The translations under genes were made by a program, and so were the position numbers. Positions 1 to 7,116 of a stretch of DNA of 20,000 nucleotides are shown here, one piece after another. Each line of letters begins with the position of its first letter. Position 1 is the first letter of the stretch. This stretch comes from Prorocentrum cordatum (lineage: Eukaryota; Sar; Dinophyceae; Prorocentrales; Prorocentraceae), in NCBI GenBank assembly GCA_963575745.1, contig CAUYUJ010000696.1, positions 27,501-47,500 of the forward strand, read 5' to 3'. Under the pieces are notes generated by a model. The model made no database searches and had not been told where the DNA came from. It was given only the letters and a program-made list of their open reading frames with translations.

Positions 1-2
1 AG

Positions 3-254
3 CTTCTGTTTCGGCGAGTCGGTGGCGGCACAATATTTGAACGGCAATTCGTCTATGTCTCGCAAACCAACGACTGCGCCAGGGACGAGGACGCTGGTCG
101 CAGGGGCATTTCGGACGAACAATGGTGGTTGCACCTTCACGTCATGTTTTCCCGCGCGACGTGCATGCGGAACATGCTGATTTTGCGGCCGCCAGCGCGG
201 GAGTTCCTGGAGCGCGGGCCCCCGTCGTCACTGCGGAAGGCGTTCAGAGAGTGA
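3..254 (+). CDS. Partial open frame entering from the left edge, unknown protein
   Basis: An open frame runs from the window edge to a TGA at 252-254, giving 83 codons with no start visible inside the window. The translation is mixed in composition, with hydrophobic, charged and aromatic residues (for example DEQWWLHLHVMF near the middle), unlike the low-complexity Arg/Pro/Ser frames typical of this region. I recognise no family. It could be the last exon of a host gene, a fragment of a retroelement, or chance. An open stretch of 83 codons is not rare in GC-rich DNA, so the call is weak. Confidence 0.25.
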   Translation, partial: LLFRRVGGGTIFERQFVYVSQTNDCARDEDAGRRGISDEQWWLHLHVMFSRATCMRNMLILRPPAREFLERGPPSSLRKAFRE

Positions 255-1152
255 GACAAGAGAGCGAAAAGCTCCAGGGCTGAGGCGGAGCAGTTCGCGG
301 CAAAGCTGGGTTTCGCGCTGCTTGCCGCCGCCTGGGTGCGGCCGCAATCAGCTCCAGACCCATAGGGTTGTCCCAAAGACTTGCTCTCGCGCCCCAGCGA
401 TTCGCGGAGTTGTCCCGACGGCCTGGCCCGCGGGGTGATCCTTGCGTTTTTCCGATGAGGTCATCGGAAAACGCGCCCGTGCCAGCCGTGGCAGCAATGG
501 CGCCAAAACACATCGATTTGCGCGCCGTCGCTACAGAGGCGGGGGAGGAGGTGGATGGGGGAGAGGAGGCAAGAGGACGAGGAGGAGGAGGAGGAGGAGG
601 AGGCAAACCAGGGGACGGAACAAGGGAATCCGCCAAGGCGAAAAAAAGGCGACGAGGAAACGGGAAACAGCTTTTGCATCCACAAGGATGACGACGAGGT
701 TGATTACTGGATTCGTCTGGGGAATTCTCATGGGGGGTTCAGCCGCCGAATTCATTTTCGAGGAATCGTTGCCTAGGGAAGGAGTCGGGGTGCATGCGGG
801 GGCATGCGGCTGAAAGAGGGGGTCCTTCATTGTAAAACAGTGATTTCAGCAGACGGCACTTGGCATTCTACCACGCCCCAGCGTGCCAGGAGGTACGGTG
901 GCGGATTGTTGGAAGAAACCAGCGGGCACATCCTTCGTTGATCTTCGAAGGTCTTGGGGTGTCCCAGAGTTTGTGTGGGTCCTTGGGGATATCGTAGGAT
1001 AATTGATTTCGGTGCGGCACTTGCTGGAGGGCCGATTTCTTATTCGATGCGTATGTTGTCGAAGGGCTTGTGTTGAAAATTCCGCTTCAAGCATTAGTTC
1101 AAAGATCTTGATGCTACTTATGCGCCGTCTAAGAAACTCAGGGAATCACCCC
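255..1152. other. No recognisable gene; GGA microsatellite inside
   Basis: I see no protein family, RNA gene or clear inverted repeat here. Open frames in this stretch translate into Arg/Gly/Glu or Ser/Pro runs created by the GGA tract and are not credible proteins. Confidence 0.5.
541..603. repeat. (GGA)n microsatellite
   Basis: Imperfect GGA/GAG repeats with a pure run at about 579-603. One of two tracts in the window with purines on the plus strand; the other large ones are TCC on the plus strand. Confidence 0.9.
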
Positions 1153-1243
1153 CTTCTTCGTCCGCCTCCGCCTCCGCCTCTTCTTCTTCGGGGTGCCTTC
1201 GGAGGCGTCGTCGTCGTCGCCGTCGATGCGTCGTCGTCCGTCT
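1153..1243. repeat. Compound TCT/CCG then (GTC)n microsatellite
   Basis: A pyrimidine-rich part with CTT and CGCCTC units (about 1153-1190) is followed by GTC/TCG units (about 1206-1243). Confidence 0.8.
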
Positions 1244-1280
1244 TTGGAGGCGGTTCGCATCTTCGGCGGCCTCCGGATAG

Positions 1281-1286
1281 GGAGAG

Positions 1287-1321
<35 letters not shown>

Positions 1322-1330
1322 GAGAGAGAG
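1281..1330. repeat. (GA)n dinucleotide microsatellite
   Basis: An almost uninterrupted GA run, pure from about 1290 to 1317, with a second short run at 1320-1330. The Arg-Glu and Ser-Leu repeats in overlapping frames are products of this tract. Confidence 0.95.
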
Positions 1331-2079
1331 CCTTCGAGGACGCCAGGGTCTTCCCAGAGGACCCCCCCCCATGGCAAGGGTTATGGCACACGAAACCCAG
1401 GACAGACCTCCAGCTGCCGAAGTCCATGTGCGATGCAGTCTCAAGTTTGTGACATGTTGCGACCTGGGAAAGATCGTCCCCAGACTCGCGCCCTGGAATT
1501 TCCATGGCCACGCGACCACGATTTTGCACCATGCTGGGTCGTCCTCTTCATCATCAACCTCCTCTGTCTGCTCCTCCTTTGGTTCGGTTGGTTGGCGTGC
1601 TCGGAGTCTTCGAGCAGATCTCGGTCCCCTGAGCACCCCCCGCGCGTCCACGGGAAGAGTGCCTTCTCCGCCCCCTCCGCGTCCCCGTCCCCCCTCCTTC
1701 CGCATCCCACCTCCCCTCTTTCTTGCCACACAGACAACCCGCATAGCAAGGATGAGCGAATCTTCCAAGGCTGTCCTTGCATCCTTGCCCCTCAGGCCCA
1801 TCCCTAACAGCTGTCGCTGGCCAGACCCACTCGAGAAACGTCAACATGGCGTTCCAAGGCCCTGGCATCCTTACCGCGCATCCTTACTGACTATACGCGT
1901 TGACCGCATACCTCTCGACGGCTACGCGGTCCTGGACATCGTGGACCAGGCGCGGGGAGCAGCCGGGGGCCTTTCCGCCTCAGCCACACGCGCTGGTGTG
2001 CTGGCTGATGCCTGCCTTATCGGACCCTTTGGTCGCCTTTCGGGCCTCTAGGGGGTGCATCGGTCTGCGCCTCCCCCCT
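1331..2079. other. No recognisable gene; long unsupported open frame
   Basis: A 226-codon plus-strand frame spans 1371-2051 but contains Ser and Pro runs, matches no family I know, and competes with open frames in other phases. I treat it as a product of GC-rich composition. Confidence 0.4.
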
Positions 2080-2288
2080 CTCGGCGGCGAGCGAGGGGGG
2101 GAAGCGAGCAGGAGAAGGCCTTCTCAGAAGGCGGCGGGACTTCCCAGAAGCCCTCGCGCCTTCTGACCAGTGTGTTTGTGTGTTTCGAGGAAGGCTCAGA
2201 AAACTTCTCAGAAGGCCGGGGGGACTTCCAAACCTTCTGAGAAGGCCTTCTCCTTCTCACTTCCCCCCCCCCCTCGCTCGCCGCCGAG
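2080..2288. mobile_element. Foldback (inverted-repeat) element, family F, complete copy
   Basis: The left arm 2080-2131 and right arm 2233-2288 are near-perfect reverse complements of about 52-56 bp. Both contain CTCGGCGGCGAGCGAG, a long G/C homopolymer, then GAGAAGGCCTTCTC. The loop of about 100 bp is itself rich in GAAG/CTTC words. There is no coding capacity. This is the structure of a non-autonomous foldback element or MITE. Related arms occur at 3667-3693, 3971-4165, 4351-4401 and 12541-12660. I could not identify a target-site duplication. Confidence 0.75.
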
Positions 2289-2449
2289 CCTCCGCACACT
2301 CCACCTCCGCCTCTCCCCGCCCCAGATGGGGCCCGCGGGGCTCCCCGGAGGGCCCCCCCCCTCGGGAGGTCCACGGGTCTGCCTTCGGAGAGCAGCGCCG
2401 AGGAGGAGGAGCTCACGAGCAGGCAGAGGAGCCCAGGAGCGCCCTTAAT

Positions 2450-2670
2450 GGGCCCTCGAAACGACAGGGCAGTTGTTTTACCGGTTCCGTTCTGCCGTTT
2501 TTGTTGCCGGTTCCGACGCCGTTTGTTTCCCGGTTCCGTCGCCGTTTTTTGACCGGTTCCCGCTCCGGTTCCGATGTGCCGTTTCCGGTCGCCGTTTTTT
2601 TGCCGTTCCCCTTTTCAGGGGGCACTTTTTCGGAAACGGTGAAAAAACAACCCTGCCGTTTCCGGTGCCC
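2450..2670. mobile_element. Foldback element with an internal minisatellite
   Basis: Arms 2450-2489 and 2631-2670 are imperfect reverse complements over about 40 bp (GGGC, then GAAACG, CAGGG, TTGTTTT and a CCG/TTCCG end). They enclose a tandem array built on CCGGTTCC. No protein is encoded. Either a small transposon with internal tandem repeats or a tandem array bounded by inverted arms would fit. Its sequence is unrelated to family F. Confidence 0.6.
2480..2612. repeat. CCGGTTCC / GCCGTTTTTT minisatellite
   Basis: At least five degenerate units start with CCGGTTCC and end in GCCGTTT plus extra T, with spacing of about 20-27 bp. The array fills the loop of the surrounding foldback element. 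Confidence 0.7.
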
Positions 2671-2975
2671 ACTAAGGGAGAGCCGAGGTCGGAGCCTGGA
2701 ATCCAAGGCTGCTGATTCTTAGCAGTTCGATCGCCAGGCAAAACGCAGGGTTGTGGGGCCAGCCGCTCACTCGTATCCGTGCTGCCGATACCGATCACTG
2801 ATCGACATGTTCTTCGGCAGTACAAGACTTGTTGGTCCTAGGCATAGGGGCAGGTTGGCGAGGCACTTTGTTGAGCGTAGCTTGATTCTAAATGATGAAA
2901 AGTCGGCCACGTCCCTCGACAGGAGGAGTATTCAAACATTTTTTTGTTTAAAGATAGTCTGCAAAAATAATCCAA
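2671..2975. other. No recognisable gene
   Basis: AT-richer than its neighbours towards the right end. A 151-codon frame at 2753-3208 runs across into the family G remnant and is not credible as a gene. Confidence 0.4.
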
Positions 2976-3072
2976 AAACAGTCTGGGGACGATTTTTGAT
3001 TGTTTTTGACCATTTCGGGGCATATGCTCATTTATCTGCCGTCCACAATCCAGGTCACGCCCGACCTAAGCC
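2976..3072. repeat. Family G repeat remnant
   Basis: Contains TCTGGGGACGAT near its start and CACGCCCGACCTA at its end, with CCGTCCACAATCC in between. The same order of words occurs at 10919-11034 and, interrupted by a TA tract, at 5488-5684. The end word is the TIR of the small element at 4168-4320. Confidence 0.5.
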
Positions 3073-3497
3073 TTGGCTTTTTTCTCTGGAGCCACACCGC
3101 GCCTTCCGCCGCGAAGCCCTGCCCAGCCAAGAGGTCCTCCCAAACATCCTCCGATCTGATCTTTCCTTCTGGGGCCCCAGAGCTCTGGACCCTCTTCCCC
3201 GCGGGTAGTTTCGTTCCCTAGCTGGAACCATCGCGGGCGGCCAAGAAGGGGGGGGGACTAGGGGAGGGGTATCATGGCGTGGGCCATGATGTTTCCTCAG
3301 ATTTCACGGCGCCTCTCCTTGCTTCATTACGTCCCCGGCCGCCCCATGGGCCGCGCACGTGCCGCCGGCCATGATTTGCGATCCTCCCTCTTGGACGCCC
3401 CCCTCTTGGCCGCCCCCGACACCACTCCTGATGGCGGACCTCCGAACGTATACACTCATGCCGACCTTTTCTTCTGGGCGCCCGACATGGGTACGGA
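3073..3497. other. No recognisable gene
   Basis: Contains a G homopolymer at about 3247-3257. No family or repeat in the window matches it. It leads directly into a TCC tract. Confidence 0.4.
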
Positions 3498-3624
3498 CTC
3501 CTCCTCCTCCTCCTCCTCCTCCTCCTCCTCCTCCTCCTCCTCCTCCTCCTCTTCCCCCTCTTCCTCCCCCTCTTCCTCCTCCTCCTCCTCCTCCTCCTCT
3601 TCCTCCTCCTCCTCCTCCTCCTCT
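3498..3624. repeat. (TCC)n microsatellite, about 127 bp
   Basis: Long TCC/CTC run with a few TTCC and CCCC interruptions. Its right border, CCTCTGGGGGTCG, is the same as the right border of the TCC tract inside the family A copy at 4998-5227. Confidence 0.95.
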
Positions 3625-3665
3625 GGGGGTCGACGCTGTGAACAAGTCATGACGTCGGGGTCTGG
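3624..3665 (+). repeat. Family A 3' end fragment
   Basis: CTGGGGGTCGACG, then a degenerate hairpin (left arm GACGCTGTGA, right arm TCATGACGTC), then GGGGTCTGG. This is the 3' end of the 185-bp family A, cut on its left side by the TCC tract. Confidence 0.7.
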
Positions 3666-3666
3666 G

Positions 3667-3693
3667 GAGGCTTCTCGGCGGCGAGCCCTGGGG
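3667..3693. repeat. Family F arm fragment
   Basis: AGGCTTCTCGGCGGCGAGCC matches the left end of the copy at 3971, and both follow a GTCTGG word. Confidence 0.6.
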
Positions 3694-3694
3694 C

Positions 3695-3761
3695 GGCGAG
3701 GCGTCCTGGCTTTCACATAGGAAGGCCCACCAACGAGTGTTCTAAGAACCTCTTGCGGTCT
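3695..3761. repeat. Module H, copy 1
   Basis: Shares GGCGAGGCGTCC, GGCCCACCAA and TTCTAAGAACCTCT, in that order, with 8427-8490. In both places it lies just downstream of a family A 3' end. Confidence 0.65.
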
Positions 3762-3970
3762 GCACGACATGTTCTTAGAGCATGTCGGGCCGAGCCTGTA
3801 TTGCTTTAACACATCGGCTTCATGTTCTGAGAGCAGTGTTGCTGTTTGTTTAACACACGCTCTGGGGTTCCAGGAACATTTCGCGGCAGGCTTACAGGAA
3901 GGCTGGGACGGTCGGTCCCTGCTCAAGAAAACGCCAGACCTTCTGCACGTGAGGTCTGGATCCCCAGAGG

Positions 3971-4165
3971 CTTCTCGGCGGCGAGCCCGGGGGGGGGGGG
4001 GAAGCGAGAAGGGGCGGGCCTTCTCGGAAGGCTCGGGAGGCCTCGGGCCTCCCGAGAGGTTCTCTCAGGCTCTCCCCGCAGGCACGGAAGCCTTCTCGGA
4101 AGGCCGTGGGGCGTCTGAGAAGCCCCGCCGCCGTCTGAGAAGGCCTGCTCCTCCTCGCTTCCCTT
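3971..4165. mobile_element. Foldback element, family F, degenerate copy
   Basis: Begins CTTCTCGGCGGCGAGCC plus a G run, then GGGCCTTCTCGGAAGGC. The right arm at about 4131-4165 (CTGAGAAGGCCTGC, then TCGCTTCCC) is its imperfect reverse complement. An internal hairpin CTCGGGAGGC / GCCTCCCGAG (4032-4041, 4047-4056) lies in the loop. The small TIR element at 4168-4320 abuts it. Confidence 0.6.
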
Positions 4166-4167
4166 AG

Positions 4168-4320
4168 GTCGGGCATATCCTCCTACACGCGGATTGGGGA
4201 GGAAAAATTAGAAAGGGTCGAACAATATGCAAGAATAGTCAAACATTAGTCGAAAGATCCTCCCCCGACTATTCCTTGGACTATTTTTGAATCGTCTCCT
4301 TGCAGAGGGACATGCCCGAC
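4168..4320. mobile_element. Small TIR element, family G, about 153 bp
   Basis: Left end GTCGGGCATATCC (4168-4180) and right end GGACATGCCCGAC (4308-4320) are reverse complements with one mismatch. The interior is AT-rich and non-coding. It sits between two right-arm pieces of family F, as if it had inserted into one. The same ending word (GCCCGACCTA type) appears at 3057-3072, 5668-5684 and 11020-11034. I cannot point to a clear target-site duplication. Confidence 0.55.
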
Positions 4321-4350
4321 TTCTCACTTCCCCCCGGGCGCGACGCCGAC

Positions 4351-4401
4351 GCCTTCCGAGAAGGCCTCTCCTTCTCGTTTCCCCCCTCGCTCGCCGCCGA
4401 G
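4351..4401. repeat. Family F right arm
   Basis: GCCTTCCGAGAAGGCC, then CTCCTTCTC, a C run and CTCGCTCGCCGCCGAG. It matches the right arm of the complete copy at 2233-2288. Confidence 0.7.
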
Positions 4402-4447
4402 CCTAGATCTGCCTGGACTTGCCTGGCATAATCTCCGCACCTCTCTT

Positions 4448-4515
4448 GGAGGGAGGAGGAGGAGGAGGAGGAGGAGGAGGAGGAGGAGGAGGAGGAGGGA
4501 GGAGGAGGAGGAGGA
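4448..4515. repeat. (GGA)n microsatellite
   Basis: Almost uninterrupted GGA run with two GGGA interruptions. The Gly, Arg-Arg-Arg and Glu/Ser runs in overlapping frames come from it. Confidence 0.95.
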
Positions 4516-4661
4516 GCTCTTGGAAGGCCCACGGCGCCCCGACATTGGCCCAAGCCAGCGAAGGAGAGGCCGCGCCCCGCCGCCGGAGGGCGCGGCGCGG
4601 CCCCCGCGCGCCCGACGCCGATGCCGCCCGGCCAAGGCTCGGCCGCACCGCGGGGTGGGTC

Positions 4662-4803
4662 CCCGGACCCCTTCGAGCAATGAAAAAATCACGACGGAAG
4701 GTTTTTCAGCATTTTCGGCATGTGGGGGCCCCCACTGGGCCTCGGGAGCGTCGGAAGACGATCCGGGACGAAAAACAGGTCCCGGGGAACAGCCAGGACC
4801 CCG
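4662..4803 (+). repeat. Family A copy, 3' truncated
   Basis: Starts CCGGACCCC, then ATGAAAAAATCACGACGG, the TTTTTCAGCATTTTCGG block, the GGGCCTCGGGAGCGTC block and CGGGACGAAAAACAGGTCC. It ends before the 3' hairpin, in a local tandem repeat. Confidence 0.75.
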
Positions 4804-4882
4804 GGTAAGGGGAGCCCAGATGAGGGAACCCCAGGACCCAGGTGGTGTCGGGTATGGCCAGGACCCCAGGTAAGGGGAACCC
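4792..4882. repeat. Short direct repeat, period about 65 bp
   Basis: GCCAGGACCCCGGGTAAGGG and GCCAGGACCCCAGGTAAGGG are two copies of one unit separated by about 65 bp. Confidence 0.6.
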
Positions 4883-4997
4883 GTTAGTAGTAGGGCCCTG
4901 GAGCCCCTGAATTGGCCAGGGTCGCTAAACCAGGCCTGCCGTAGCCTGGGGCGGGCGTTCTGCCAACGCCCGATCGTTTGTCGGTGGGGAGCTTCTC

Positions 4998-5227
4998 AGA
5001 CTTCCAACTGCATTGACGGGAGGTGTTTCGCCGTTTTCGGCTTCTGGGGAGCCCCTGCCAGACCACGGGACCGGCAAACAACGACTCGGGATGAAAAACC
5101 AGTCCTGGGGAAGGGGTCCTCCTCCTCCTGCTCCTCCTTCTCCTCCTCCTCCTCCTCCTCCTCCTCCTCCTCCTCCTCCTCCTCTGGGGGTCGGCGTCAT
5201 GAAAAAATCATGACGCTGGGGGTCTGG
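4998..5227 (+). repeat. Family A copy expanded by an internal TCC tract
   Basis: Contains the GACGGGAGGTGTTTCGCCG block, GACCGGCAAACAACGACTC and GGATGAAAAACCAGTCC, then (TCC)n at 5117-5184, then the 3' hairpin (arms 5194-5202 and 5208-5216) and GGGGGTCTGG. It is about 230 bp long against 185 bp for other copies, and the microsatellite accounts for the difference. Confidence 0.8.
5117..5184. repeat. (TCC)n microsatellite inside family A
   Basis: TCC run with CTG and TTC interruptions near its left end, lying between GGGGAAGGGG and CTCTGGGGGTCG, where other family A copies have only a short GACCTC-like stretch. Confidence 0.95.
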
Positions 5228-5244
5228 CTGCTTGTCTCGGTTTT

Positions 5245-5345
5245 TTCCTGCTGCTGGGGGGGGGGGGGCCCTCGCCAGGCCCCAGGACCATCAACAAGTG
5301 AGTTCTCCAGGACGAAAATAAGCTGATCCCTGGAGGGGAGTGGTC
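5245..5345 (+). repeat. Degenerate family A copy
   Basis: A G run followed by CCCTCGCCAGGCCCCAGGACC, AGGACGAAAA and GATCCCTGGAGGGG match the central and right parts of family A loosely. Both ends have decayed. Confidence 0.4.
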
Positions 5346-5487
5346 CCGCGCTCATGGGGGCCCCGAAGCGGAAACAAAATCCAGGCATATCAGAGGTCTG
5401 GAGGCGTGGGGATTCGGGGTGGCCGTATGGTTTTGGGGGGGATTTTCAGGCCTCAACCGAGGAGCATTCAAAAAGAACAAGAAAAGA

Positions 5488-5684
5488 GTGCGGGGACGAT
5501 GTTCCAAATTATTGTAAGTAGTGTTTGGGCATTGCTCATTCTTTAAGGTGTCACTGTATTTTCTTCGATTGCTTTCAATATATATATATATATATACATA
5601 ATTATATATATATGTATAACTTATATACACGCGTGCATACATCTATCGTCCAACATCCGCCTGTAGGGGGACACGCCCGACCCA
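5488..5684. repeat. Family G remnant with a TA microsatellite
   Basis: CGGGGACGATGTT at the left and CACGCCCGACCCA at the right match the family G order seen at 2976-3072 and 10919-11034. An AT/TA tract at 5578-5628 lies inside, an AT island in GC-rich DNA. Confidence 0.45.
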
Positions 5685-5723
5685 CGATCCTGGCCTCCCG
5701 CAAGAGGACCCCCCCCCCCCCGC

Positions 5724-5822
5724 GGAGAGCGGTGCGGCGCCCGGCGGCCGCGCCGCCGTGGGGCTTCTCTTTCCAGGGGGGGGAGGCTCGGAGGTCACCG
5801 CACAGTCTGCCACCGCACCGTT
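5724..5822. repeat. Module B, copy 1
   Basis: GGAGAGCGGTGCGGCG at the left and GTCTGCCACCGCACCG at the right. CGGTGCGG (5730-5737) and CCGCACCG (5813-5820) are inverted arms. Related copies lie at 6414-6500 and 6976-7031. Confidence 0.6.
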
Positions 5823-5823
5823 C

Positions 5824-5861
5824 CCAGACCCCCTCGGCCATGGACAAAATCACGACGGGAG
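5824..5861 (+). repeat. Family A 5' fragment interrupted by a TIR element
   Basis: CCAGACCCCCTCG, then ATGGACAAAATCACGACGG, the 5' end of family A. It stops at the left TIR of the 248-bp element, and the same 5' end is repeated just beyond that element. Confidence 0.7.
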
Positions 5862-6109
5862 CCCTGACTCCGGATCCGCCCTACTTTGGGGAAATTCGTA
5901 AGTGGGGCTTGGAATTTCCGCCTTACTTTTCAAGCCCCGCTGATGCCAATTTCCGCCCTACTTTTCTGTAGCTGTTTCTGTGGATTTCCGCCCCATTTTA
6001 TGTTGGGTGCAGCAATTTCCGCCCTACTTTTTCGGCCTCTTCTAGGTGGATTCCCGACGCAATTTTAAGTTGGAAAAAAAGCCAAAGTAGGGCGGATCCG
6101 GAGTCAGGG
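5862..6109. mobile_element. 248-bp MITE-like element with perfect 28-bp TIRs
   Basis: The left end 5862-5889 (CCCTGACTCCGGATCC to CTACTTTGG) and right end 6082-6109 are perfect reverse complements over 28 bp. The interior carries three to four spaced copies of AATTTCCGCCCTACTTTT (about 5917-6033), whose CCGCCCTACTTT core also lies inside the TIR. There is no coding capacity. Repeated subterminal transposase sites of this kind are known in several cut-and-paste DNA transposon superfamilies. The element is flanked by near-identical direct repeats of 56-57 bp (5806-5861 and 6110-6166), much longer than a usual target-site duplication. The superfamily cannot be named from this. Confidence 0.85.
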
Positions 6110-6127
6110 TCTGCCACCGCACCGTTC

Positions 6128-6313
6128 CCAGACCCCCTCGAGCATGGACAAAAATCACGACGGGAGGTTTTTCGCCATTTTCGGTCTCTGTGGGCCCTTG
6201 CCGGGCCTCGGGGCCGTCCAAAAACGATTCGGAACGAGAAACCGGTCCTGGGGAATGGGTCAAGACCTCGGGGGGTCGGCGTCATGAAAAAAATCATGAC
6301 GCCAGGGGTCTGG
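6128..6313 (+). repeat. Family A full copy, 186 bp
   Basis: Begins CCAGACCCCC (6128-6137) and ends AGGGGTCTGG (6304-6313). It has all blocks in order: ATCACGACGGGAGG, TTTTTCGCCATTTTCGG, GGGCCTCGGGGCCGTCC, GAACGAGAAACCGGTCC, then the hairpin with 10-bp arms 6278-6287 and 6294-6303 around six A. The stem reads GGCGTCATGA / TCATGACGCC, a G-C pair where the copy at 10531 has A-T. Confidence 0.85.
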
Positions 6314-6322
6314 GTGTCTGGC

Positions 6323-6390
6323 CCCCCCCAACATTACGATGTTCCAACCTACCCTAGCCTTGATCACCAGATTCCGAGCACCAAGAATAA
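6323..6390. repeat. Module C, copy 1
   Basis: ACGATGTTCCAACCTACC, then CTTGATCACCAG and TTCCGAGCACCA. Same order as at 6773-6846 and 7037-7116. Confidence 0.75.
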
Positions 6391-6413
6391 CCGCTCTCAG
6401 AGGATACGTATCC

Positions 6414-6500
6414 GGAGAGCGGTGCGGCGCCGGAAACCGCCCCGTGGGGCCTCTCTCTGGGAGAGCTCGAGGTCGCCGCACGGTCTGCCACCGCACCGCT
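6414..6500. repeat. Module B, copy 2, with perfect inverted arms
   Basis: AGCGGTGCGG (6418-6427) and CCGCACCGCT (6491-6500) are exact reverse complements. A GGTCGCCGCACGGTCTGCC block is shared with the other copies. Confidence 0.7.
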
Positions 6501-6507
6501 TCTACAG

Positions 6508-6764
6508 CCCTCGTCAAAATTAACCTCAAAAACGTCTTGCGTGGTTGAACTGTTTGTGAGGAGATCCTGGACAGAGTAGCGGTGACTGCGAGGTACTTGT
6601 ATGCGCCGCCCCTCCAATGTCGGTCATCGTCGAACTTCCGAGTCGTTCTCGGTCAGACCACTTGTGCCCTGGCCCCGACATTGCAGGGGCGTCTATCGAC
6701 ATTGAAGTGCGCGCCGACATCGCAGGGGCGTGGTCGCCGTTTGTGAGGTTACTTTTGACGAGGG
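6508..6764. mobile_element. 257-bp TIR element with 27-bp TIRs
   Basis: The left end 6508-6534 (CCCTCGTCAAAATTAACC and following) and right end 6738-6764 are reverse complements at 25 of 27 positions. The interior has two direct copies of CCGACATYGCAGGGGCGT (6675-6692 and 6714-6731) and no credible protein. It separates module B from module C. At 7030-7045 the same two modules are joined by a short stretch (TTTCAGGACC plus C run), which looks like the related empty site. The flanks give no clean target-site duplication. Confidence 0.75.
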
Positions 6765-6772
6765 TCGTAGGA

Positions 6773-6846
6773 CCGCCCCAAGACTACGATGTTCCAAGCT
6801 ACCTTTGCCTTGATCACCAGAAAGCATTCCGAGCACCAGGAAAGCA
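6773..6846. repeat. Module C, copy 2
   Basis: CCAAGACTACGATGTTCC, then CCTTGATCACCAGAAAG and TTCCGAGCACCAGG, closely matching copies 1 and 3. Confidence 0.75.
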
Positions 6847-6975
6847 CCGACATTTGAGGGTTTTCACGTGTCGGGCCCTGGGAGGCGACGTTCGACACTG
6901 TTTCCACATTTTTCTGGGTGCTTGAATTTTTGCTGGGGATGCGATTCTCATGCACGATGGGAGCAGCATAACCCC

Positions 6976-7031
6976 AAGAGCGGCCCTTGGCCGGAGTTCG
7001 AGGTCACCGCACGGTCTGTCACCGCACCGTT
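6976..7031. repeat. Module B, copy 3, left arm decayed
   Basis: AGAGCGGCCC, then GAGGTCACCGCACGGTCTG and CACCGCACCG. It is followed directly by module C. Confidence 0.65.
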
Positions 7032-7036
7032 TCAGG

Positions 7037-7116
7037 ACCCCCCCCCAAGACTACGATGTTCCAACCGACCGTAGCCCTGATCACCAGAAAGAGCTTCGAG
7101 CACCAGGGAATGACCG
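7037..7116. repeat. Module C, copy 3
   Basis: CCAAGACTACGATGTTCC, then GTAGCCCTGATCACCAG and TTCGAGCACCAGGGAATG. Confidence 0.75.

Noticed and set aside
1371-2051. 226-codon plus-strand open frame
   Set aside because: Ser and Pro runs, no recognisable family, competing frames in other phases. In GC-rich DNA stop codons are rare, so length alone is no evidence.
2753-3208. 151-codon frame with mixed composition
   Set aside because: It runs into family G repeat sequence that occurs elsewhere in the window in non-coding form.
3498-3640. CRISPR-like regular repeats
   Set aside because: The regular spacing is a trinucleotide microsatellite without spacers.
3274-3926. Ser-, Pro-, Gly- and Glu-rich frames over the TCC tract
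   Set aside because: They are translations of the microsatellite in its different phases.
6170-6186. CGCCATTTTCGGTC in family A as a spliced-leader relict
   Set aside because: It resembles the CCATTTTGGC core only over a few bases, with an extra base, and lacks CTCAAG in every copy.
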